Assembly: GCA_020216965.1 (NCBI GenBank)
Contig: JAIWOJ010000022.1
Location: 1 to 11,562, forward strand
Length of the DNA stretch: 11,562 bases
DNA from: Prosthecobacter sp.
GTDB lineage: Bacteria; Verrucomicrobiota; Verrucomicrobiia; Verrucomicrobiales; Verrucomicrobiaceae
Direction of reading: 5' to 3'
The translations under genes were made by a program, and so were the position numbers. Positions 7,201 to 11,562 of this stretch are shown piece by piece; within the stretch, counting starts at the first letter, position 1; every line of letters starts with the position of its first letter. Under the pieces are notes generated by a model. The model was not told the origin of the DNA. It saw only the letters and a program-made list of their open reading frames with translations, and ran no database searches.

Positions 7201-10200
7201 GACCAAGCCCGCGTGCAGACCTTCAATGGCAGCGGCGCGGTGCAGGTCAATGGCCCCATCACAGATGGGCCTGGCACCGGGGCAGACGGCATCAGCTACA
7301 CCGGCACCGGGAGTCTCAGGCTCTCTGGCTCAAATACCTACACTGGGGCCACGACCATGAACAATGCGGCGGGCACTCTCACCCTGGCAGGCTCTAGCAC
7401 CACCTCAAGCGTCACCCTGACCGCAGGGCGTCTCAACCTAGAACACGCGGCTGCCTTGGGCGGCGGCACCCTCACCCTCACGGCAGGTACCATCGACAAT
7501 ACCAGCGCTGCTGCCCTGGCGACCAGCACTGCCAACACCGTGGTTTGGGCCGGAAATTTCGCCTATGGGGGAACGCAGGATTTGAGCCTAGCTGCAGGCA
7601 GCGTCAGCATCACTGGCGGACGTACCATCACGCTGAATGGCACTGACCGCACGCTTACCTTTGGTCCGGCCAGCTACACTGCTACAACCACAACCACCGT
7701 GAATGACGCAGGCACGGGCAATAAGCTCGTGCTGGGTGGCCTTGCTCTGGCGGAGGCCAATGTCTCCCGCACGCAGACCTTTGCTGGCAACGCGCCGATT
7801 GTCATCACCGGAAGCGTCGCCGATGGGCCCGGCACAGGCGCGGATGGCATCACCTACACCGGAAACAGCATCCTCACCTTTCAGGCCGCTAGCTCCTACA
7901 CGGGCACCACTGGCATCAACACGGCCCTCGGCACCCTCCGTGTCACCTCAACCGGTAGCCTGGGTACTGGAGCGCTCGCGCTTTCTCAAGGAACGGTGGA
8001 TCTGCAAAACAGCGCACAGACCGTGGCAGCGCTCACCCTGGGAAACAGCGCTGCCACTGGCCCCGCTGTGCTCACCCTAGCCGCAAGTACAGTGCTGACC
8101 CAGACGGGAACCCTGACCTACAACTCCAGCACGGCCCTGCAGCCTGCGACGATCTCTGGTGGCAGCATTGACCTAGGCGGTGCTCGGACCTGGACGATCA
8201 ACGACAGTATCGGGCTGGACGACGATCTTACCGTCAGCTCCAGCATCACCAATAGCTCAGCCGGGACCTGGACAAAGAACGGCGCAGGCAGGTTGGTGCT
8301 GAGCGGTGCCAATACCTTTACGGATGCTTTCAGTATCTCAGATGGCATCGTGCGCATCACCCATGCTCAGGCGCTTGGCACCAGCGCAGGTGGCACCACG
8401 GTCAGCAGCGGGCGTGCGTTAGAGCTACTCAATGTCAGCATCGCAGCCGAGCCGCTCTCCCTCAACGGCACCGGCATCTCCTTAGGCGGAGCCTTGCGCA
8501 ACATCGCCGGAAACAACACCTACGGCGGGCCCATCACCCTAGCGGGTGGGGCACGCATCAATTCCGATGCTGGCACCCTCACGCTCTCCAGTGGCAGCCC
8601 CATCACCAGCAGCTCAACTCTTACCTTTGGTGGGGCGGGAAACATCACTCTCAATGATTCCTACCTGCCTACGACGACCACCCAAACCCTCACCAAAGAT
8701 GGCAGTGGCACCCTGCTGCTGGTGGGTGCCACAGGGCACACCAGTGGTACCACCATCAATGCAGGCACGCTCCGCCTGGGGGCCTCCGAGCGCCTCGCGG
8801 ATACCTCAGGCGTCACCGTGGCGTCCGGCCTGTTTGATTTGGATGGCTATGATGAAACCATGGGTAGCCTGACTTTAGGTGGGCTGGCAGGTACAGCCTC
8901 CGTCACCACGGGAACGGGTCTGTTGAAACTCACCGGCATCACCTTCAATGCCACCAACAACCCCCTAGGGGCCACGATCAGCGGCCGGATCGATATCGGC
9001 ACTGCCACCCGCACCTTTACCATCAATGACAGCACCTCAGCGGATGATGACCTCACGATTACGGCCACCATCAGCAGCGGCGCGGGCAGTGGTCTCCTGA
9101 AAGTAGGGGCGGGCACGCTTGTCCTCTCTGCCGTCAATACCTACACGGGGAACACCACCCTACGTGGCGGGCTCACCCGGTTCACCGTGGATGGGGCACT
9201 TCCCACAGGAGGAGGTTTGAGTTTACAAAACCGCGCCACCGTCGCGCCCGTCAGCCTGGATCTCGCAGGCACCAGCCAGACAGTCGGTACCATCACGCTG
9301 ACGGAAGCTAGCGACAATACCAACCAACTCATCCCCGGCGCGCAGACCAGCATCATCGACAGTGTAGGCGGCGCTGTGCTGCGCATGACTGCGGGTGCCA
9401 CCTACAATGCCGGACCCGCAGGCGAGCAACACGGGCCCACGCTCGTCGCCGTCAGGTTGGACCTGAACGGAGCCAACCGCACCTTCACCATTAATGATAG
9501 CGATCAGACGACTGAGGAGGTGACCATCAGCGGCATCATCCTCAACAGCAGCGGCACCGTCGCGGGCCTCACCAAAAGCAATGCAGGCACGCTCATCCTT
9601 TCAGGTGCCAATACCTACGACGGCAATACCACGATCAACACGGGCGTGCTGCGCGCTGCTCACAGCTCAGCCCTTGGCACGGCGGGCACTGTTGCCCTGG
9701 CGAATAGCGATGCGATTTTAGAGCTCGGCCAAGGCGTCAGCATCGCGCGCGCGCTCACGGTTTCAGACACGGGGAATAAGAAGACGTTACGCCTCCAGGA
9801 TGGAGCTGCCTCAGCCACCTACGCAGGGAATATCACCCTCTCTGAGACCACAGCGGGCAATTTTGAGGTCTCCGCTGCATCAGGCGGCCTGCTCACTCTG
9901 GGGGGTGTCATCAGCGGCACTGCTGCCGTGGGCCTCACGAAGGTCGGCGCGGGCACGCTGGCTCTTTCTGGGCTGAACACTCACACCAGCCCCACTTGGG
10001 TCAATGAAGGTGCCCTTCAGGTCGGTGTGGCTGGCGTGGGCCGCACTGGCAGGGGGGCAGTGACGCTGGCCTCTGGCACGGCCCTGCTGGGAACAGGCAC
10101 CGTGCGTGGTAGCAGCCTCACCCTACCTGCGGGTGCTGCCCTGCATGTGGGAGACAGCACGGCGGATGCCAGCCTTGGCACACTCAACTTTACCCCAGCC

Positions 10201-10731
10201 GCAGGCGGCGGCACCTACAGCCTCCAGGGCAGCCTTTTCCTCGGCATCGGCACGCCGACGAATCTCGCCACGCTGGACCCTGACTTTGGCGGAAACGAGG
10301 TCGGCAGTGCGGGCTACCTGGCCTACATCAACCACGCCTCACGCTCCACCGGCAGCAGCGGCGGGCATGATCTGCTGTCTTTCAATGCGGCGGACTCTGG
10401 CACCTACACCCTGCAGTTCTTGTCTTCCAGCGGAAGCCTCACGGTCAATGGAACAGGCTTCACCGGCCAAATGGGTGCTATTTACAATCTGCTGGACTGG
10501 ACTGGCCTGACGGGCGGAGTGCCAGATTTTGGCAGCTTCAATGTGGGCACGAATTACCGCAGTGGCGGCACGGGCGGCGGTGCGCTCAATCTGCCAACTC
10601 TGGATATTGGCCTCGTCTGGGATGTCAGCCAATTTACCACCAGCGGTGTCATCGTTGTCGTGCCTGAGCCCGCGCGCGCCCTGCTGCTGTTGGTTGGCCT
10701 GACCAGCCTGCTGCTGCGCAGGCGGCGCTGA
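4291..10731 (+). CDS. Giant exported autotransporter-associated beta-strand repeat protein with PEP-CTERM sorting tail
   Basis: This 2146-aa protein begins with a Sec signal peptide (MKLQTALLCLGVSLFPTAP, cleavage near Ala22/Ala23). It continues with DLLWNGGGADNLWSNALNWS, the usual opening of such proteins in Verrucomicrobia and Planctomycetes. Most of the rest is low-complexity Gly/Thr/Ser/Asn/Ala sequence. At least twelve units resemble the autotransporter-associated beta strand repeat (consensus like GAGTLVLSGANTYTGNTTIN), expected to stack as a right-handed beta-helix. Longer modules are superimposed (listed separately). The tail has VPEP (2124-2127), a hydrophobic helix and RRRR at the end: a PEP-CTERM signal, recognised by an exosortase not encoded here. 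There is no C-terminal beta-barrel, so this is not a true autotransporter. The mature part seems to contain one Cys only (in LLCGYGNG, near 5110) and no obvious enzyme domain. The likely role is surface or matrix structure, adhesion or exopolysaccharide association; this is inference. The start is fixed by the signal peptide; there is no Shine-Dalgarno site. Confidence 0.93.
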   Translation: MKLQTALLCLGVSLFPTAPTSAADLLWNGGGADNLWSNALNWSGVTFTPGDLLQFSGSVQLSTQNDLAADTLVGGINFLNNTNTSTAAFTLNGNRIILGGNINTIAVTGGAFNATINNIINLDILLNGTRTITVANITDKTHNLTINGVIGETGGSYGLNTAGGARLTLNGENTYTGPTVLGGTAVVVLGHAGALPGGTGTTGGTSALSFSGGILGLGAGDFSRGLGTGADQVQWTGSGGFAAFGAPRTVNIGGSSAVMVWNSGGFVPTGSNLLCGYGNGSDTQDATHTVEMVNPIDLNGGTRTITVNDGNGTANARIDAVLSGGLKNSTGMGALTKTGGGTLSLTAASTYTGQTFVNGGVLLVEHALALPGGIAVSGGTSNLRLGGNGVFGLGTGDFTRATGTGAAQVQWTAGGGFAAYGADRTVNLGGEGALVTWGAGGFVPSGSSFYLGASSATHTITFVNPIDLGAANRVLEIQESNLVALDAVISGAISGTGGLQKNNDGTLLLSSAASTYTGQTYLAVNVTQVTKLADFGQPSSLGAGTEGVPITMSTQFRVGTLNYIGTGDSSNRTFSFGMTNPTYTNGGVIQNNGTGALIFTAPGFNAAIPGVTAARTLTLSGSNTDLNTIQGVIQNTDGATGVLNVLKDGPGTWVLAGANTYSGTTTVTAGALHLNHPSALGTGTLVLNTNGILDSSAASPITLANANPVTISGSFIFGGTNDLNLGSAYASITGTRTVTLNGTARTLTLGGLNFTSTSGNSTLTANNGGGGSRLIVGGIILADNNQARSQTINGSGEVEVTGTVANGPGTGADSLSYTGTGSLKLSGNNTYTGTLTINNSAGTVTLSGSNTTTGVTLTAGRLNLEHAAALGTGTLTLTAGTIDNTSGAALALSYSGNVVLGGSISFGGGHDLSLSSGTVSTTGSRTITLNGTSRTLSFGPLSITNTITITVNDAGSGNKLEFGGIVLAEADQARVQTFNGSGAVQVNGPITDGPGTGADGISYTGTGSLRLSGSNTYTGATTMNNAAGTLTLAGSSTTSSVTLTAGRLNLEHAAALGGGTLTLTAGTIDNTSAAALATSTANTVVWAGNFAYGGTQDLSLAAGSVSITGGRTITLNGTDRTLTFGPASYTATTTTTVNDAGTGNKLVLGGLALAEANVSRTQTFAGNAPIVITGSVADGPGTGADGITYTGNSILTFQAASSYTGTTGINTALGTLRVTSTGSLGTGALALSQGTVDLQNSAQTVAALTLGNSAATGPAVLTLAASTVLTQTGTLTYNSSTALQPATISGGSIDLGGARTWTINDSIGLDDDLTVSSSITNSSAGTWTKNGAGRLVLSGANTFTDAFSISDGIVRITHAQALGTSAGGTTVSSGRALELLNVSIAAEPLSLNGTGISLGGALRNIAGNNTYGGPITLAGGARINSDAGTLTLSSGSPITSSSTLTFGGAGNITLNDSYLPTTTTQTLTKDGSGTLLLVGATGHTSGTTINAGTLRLGASERLADTSGVTVASGLFDLDGYDETMGSLTLGGLAGTASVTTGTGLLKLTGITFNATNNPLGATISGRIDIGTATRTFTINDSTSADDDLTITATISSGAGSGLLKVGAGTLVLSAVNTYTGNTTLRGGLTRFTVDGALPTGGGLSLQNRATVAPVSLDLAGTSQTVGTITLTEASDNTNQLIPGAQTSIIDSVGGAVLRMTAGATYNAGPAGEQHGPTLVAVRLDLNGANRTFTINDSDQTTEEVTISGIILNSSGTVAGLTKSNAGTLILSGANTYDGNTTINTGVLRAAHSSALGTAGTVALANSDAILELGQGVSIARALTVSDTGNKKTLRLQDGAASATYAGNITLSETTAGNFEVSAASGGLLTLGGVISGTAAVGLTKVGAGTLALSGLNTHTSPTWVNEGALQVGVAGVGRTGRGAVTLASGTALLGTGTVRGSSLTLPAGAALHVGDSTADASLGTLNFTPAAGGGTYSLQGSLFLGIGTPTNLATLDPDFGGNEVGSAGYLAYINHASRSTGSSGGHDLLSFNAADSGTYTLQFLSSSGSLTVNGTGFTGQMGAIYNLLDWTGLTGGVPDFGSFNVGTNYRSGGTGGGALNLPTLDIGLVWDVSQFTTSGVIVVVPEPARALLLLVGLTSLLLRRRR
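4813..5340 (+). repeat. Module A, copy 1 (about 176 aa)
   Basis: This is the first of two tandem copies. Shared landmarks are the TYTG core, H-A-x-A-L-P-G-G, GLGAGDFSRGLGTGADQVQW, GGFAAFGAPRTVNIGG, GGFVPTGS, THTVEMVNPIDL and a closing LSLTAASTYTGQT. The copy carries an extra CGYGNGSD insert that the second copy lacks. Confidence 0.8.
5341..5835 (+). repeat. Module A, copy 2 (about 165 aa)
   Basis: This is the second tandem copy of module A. It shares HALALPGG, GLGTGDFTRATGTGAAQVQW, GGFAAYGADRTVNLGG, GGFVPSGS, THTITFVNPIDL and a closing SSAASTYTGQT. Identity to copy 1 is high in protein but many codons differ silently, so the duplication is not recent. Confidence 0.8.
6292..6861 (+). repeat. 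Module B, copy 1 (190 aa)
   Basis: This is the first of three tandem copies of a second module type. Order of landmarks: TAGALHLNHPSALGTGTLVL, GTRTVTLNGTARTLTLGGL, GSRLIVGGIILADNNQARSQ, NGSGEVEV, NGPGTGADSLSYTGTGSLKL, then a PATR unit. It is the most divergent of the three at its start. Confidence 0.8.
6862..7419 (+). repeat. Module B, copy 2 (186 aa)
   Basis: The middle copy shows TAGRLNLEHAAALGTGTLTL, GSRTITLNGTSRTLSFGPL, VNDAGSGNKLEFGGIVLAEA, NGSGAVQV, DGPGTGADGISYTGTGSLRL and NTYTGATT. It is closest to copy 3 in its first third and to copy 1 in its last third. Confidence 0.82.
7420..7923 (+). repeat. Module B, copy 3 (168 aa, shortened)
   Basis: The third copy shows TAGRLNLEHAAALGGGTLTL, GGRTITLNGTDRTLTFGPA, VNDAGTGNKLVLGGLALAEA and DGPGTGADGITYTG. 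It then runs into a divergent PATR unit (SSYTGTTG). The copy lacks the extra strand pair with TLTLAGSSTTSSVTL that closes copy 2, which accounts for its shorter length. Confidence 0.8.
8161..9600 (+). repeat. Module C, three dispersed copies centred on an RT(F/W)TINDS motif
   Basis: The motif starts at 8185 (RTWTINDS), 9010 (RTFTINDS) and 9478 (RTFTINDS). It is preceded by a (I/L)D(I/L)-G/N strand and followed by acidic residues (DDDLTVS, DDDLTIT, TEEVTIS), an (S)xI strand and a PATR unit about 35 residues later. Weaker relatives with RTITVND occur in module A. The copies are spaced irregularly, unlike A and B. Confidence 0.7.
10660..10728 (+). other. PEP-CTERM sorting signal of the giant repeat protein
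   Basis: Residues 2124-2146 read VPEP, then a helix of about 15 residues dominated by Leu, Val and Ala, then five basic residues counting the Arg before the terminal RRRR context (LLLRRRR). This is the standard tripartite exosortase signal. Known biology: the tail is cut or transferred by an exosortase after Sec export. Neither an exosortase nor an exopolysaccharide gene is in this window. Confidence 0.9.
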
Positions 10732-10783
10732 GGAAAATGTCCGATTTTGCCCTTTTTTCGTCCATCGGCTGGTGGGATGCGGC

Positions 10784-10812
10784 TTGACGCTGGAAAGCCA
10801 ACCGGCTCCAAT
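10784..10812 (+). promoter_or_regulatory. Candidate sigma70-type promoter for xylA
   Basis: TTGACG (10784-10789) and TCCAAT (10807-10812) are separated by 17 bases and match the -35 and -10 consensus at 5/6 and 4/6 positions. Transcription would begin around 10819, leaving a leader of fewer than 20 bases before the xylA ATG. The intergenic gap is only 104 bases, so read-through from the giant gene is also possible. The fit is by eye, and Verrucomicrobia promoters are not well defined. Confidence 0.3.
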
Positions 10813-10835
10813 GCGAGCCCCAACACGAAACACCC

Positions 10836-11562
10836 ATGAACGAAGCTTTCCCAGACATTCCCAAGATCCAGTATGAGGGGCCAAAGTCCAAAAACCCGCT
10901 CTCCTTCAAGCACTATAACGCCGAAGAAGTCGTCGCAGGCAAAAAGATGAAGGACCACTTGCGTTTCGGTGTGGCCTATTGGCACGCCATGCGCAACAGC
11001 CTAGCGGATCCTTTTGGCGTGGGCACCTCCCAAAAGCCCTGGGATGATGGCACCGATAGCATCGCCAACGCGAAGCGCCGGGTCTGGGCTTGCTTTGAAT
11101 TTATGGAGAAGCTCGGCGTGGATTACTACTGCTTCCATGACCGCGACGTGGCTCCTGAAGGGGCGACGCTGGCGGAGAGCAACAAAAATCTAGACGCCGT
11201 GGCTGACGAACTGGAGAAGGCGCAGAAGGCCACCGGTAAAAAGCTCCTGTGGGGCACTGCCTGCCTTTTTGTGCATCCGCGCTACAACCAGGGCGCTGCG
11301 ACGAGCCCGAACGCCAACGTCTTTGCCTATGCCGCCGCACAGGTTAAAAAGGCCCTGGAAGTCACCCATCGTCTGGGCGGCGAGGGCTACACCTTCTGGG
11401 GCGGGCGTGAGGGCTATGCCAGCCTTTGGAACACGAACCTCAAGCGTGAGATCGACCACCTGGCTGCTTTTTTGCACATGGCGGTGGAGTACAAGAAGAA
11501 AATCGGCTTCAAGGGCCCCTTCTACATTGAGCCTAAACCACGTGAACCCTCCACGCATCAAT
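10836..11562 (+). CDS. xylA: Xylose isomerase, 5' part (truncated by window end)
   Basis: The frame from ATG 10836 stays open to the window end, giving 242 complete codons of an expected 435-440. It encodes a cytoplasmic TIM-barrel enzyme that interconverts D-xylose and D-xylulose (and glucose/fructose) with divalent metal, feeding the pentose phosphate pathway. Matching landmarks are [11 protein letters not shown] (42-52), [12 protein letters not shown] (59-70), [12 protein letters not shown] (98-109) with the catalytic pair His101 and Asp104, [12 protein letters not shown] (139-150), [16 protein letters not shown] (185-200) and IEPKPREP (231-238) with Glu232 and Lys234. This numbering coincides with the E. 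coli class II enzyme, which supports the start. The remaining metal ligands lie past the window edge. No Shine-Dalgarno site precedes the ATG. The gene follows the giant repeat gene on the same strand, but the two have no evident functional link. Whether xylB or a transporter follows cannot be seen. Confidence 0.97.
   Translation, partial: MNEAFPDIPKIQYEGPKSKNPLSFKHYNAEEVVAGKKMKDHLRFGVAYWHAMRNSLADPFGVGTSQKPWDDGTDSIANAKRRVWACFEFMEKLGVDYYCFHDRDVAPEGATLAESNKNLDAVADELEKAQKATGKKLLWGTACLFVHPRYNQGAATSPNANVFAYAAAQVKKALEVTHRLGGEGYTFWGGREGYASLWNTNLKREIDHLAAFLHMAVEYKKKIGFKGPFYIEPKPREPSTHQ

Larger units (their letters stand above)
4786..10050 (+). repeat. Twelve PATR-like beta-strand repeat units within the giant protein
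   Basis: Units of the form G-(T/S)-L-x-L-(S)-x-x-N-T-Y-T-G-x-T-x-(I/V)-x-x-G-x-L recur throughout. The aromatic or His codon of the TYTG-like core lies at 4813, 5341, 5836, 6271, 6781, 7339, 7897, 8317 (Phe), 8737 (His), 9142, 9616 and 9982 (His). Most are followed by a H-(A/P)-x-A-L-G/P turn, for example NHPSALG, EHAAALG, THAQALG and AHSSALG. Spacing is 400-560 bases, much longer than one repeat, so non-PATR beta strands fill the gaps. Confidence 0.85.

Noticed and set aside
6292..7923. The three tandem B modules considered as a mobile or CRISPR-like DNA repeat
   Set aside because: The period is hundreds of bases, the reading frame is continuous and the conservation is at protein level with silent changes, so these are protein-domain duplications.
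10734..10758. Possible intrinsic terminator after the giant gene: AAAAT/ATTTT inverted repeat followed by six T
   Set aside because: The stem is only five A/T pairs and the T-run is separated from it by several bases, so it is unlikely to fold stably enough to terminate transcription.

Overview
The window looks like a piece of a Verrucomicrobia chromosome, most likely a Prosthecobacter/Verrucomicrobium-type genome. This is inferred from the gene mix: a GC-rich sequence, a giant Sec-exported protein of autotransporter-associated beta-strand repeats ending in a PEP-CTERM sorting tail, a secreted neutral-ceramidase-like protein of the kind that is abundant in Planctomycetes and Verrucomicrobia, and mostly weak or absent Shine-Dalgarno sites. 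No taxonomic marker gene is present, so the assignment is only moderately certain.

Layout from left to right: (1) the 3' end of an unrecognised plus-strand gene (1-306), whose stop overlaps by 11 bp the end of (2) a minus-strand secreted ceramidase-like protein (296-1645). (3) Divergent from it, and starting 40 bp away or even sharing a CATG with it, is a plus-strand SAM-dependent methyltransferase of the thiopurine methyltransferase family (1686-2273). (4) An 82-bp convergent gap with GC-rich stem-loops separates this from a minus-strand polytopic membrane protein of 562 aa with a soluble C-terminal domain (2356-4044). (5) A 246-bp divergent intergenic region with an AT-rich patch precedes (6) the dominant feature, a 2146-aa exported repeat protein (4291-10731). 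(7) After a 104-bp gap comes the 5' portion of xylose isomerase xylA (10836 to beyond the window end).

The genes do not form an obvious single pathway or operon. Strands alternate (+,-,+,-,+,+), so most are probably transcribed individually. The repeat protein is the most distinctive element. It has a signal peptide, at least twelve PATR-like units, two long tandem module families (about 165-176 aa x2 and about 168-190 aa x3), a third scattered motif family, and a C-terminal PEP-CTERM tail instead of an autotransporter beta-barrel. It is therefore probably handled by an exosortase encoded elsewhere and displayed at the cell surface or in extracellular matrix. I see no tRNA, rRNA, CRISPR array, insertion sequence, phage gene or defence system, and no clear evidence for an undescribed multi-gene system. 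The points worth a second look are the module architecture of the giant protein, the start-codon geometry of two genes, and the two poorly characterised enzyme/membrane genes.
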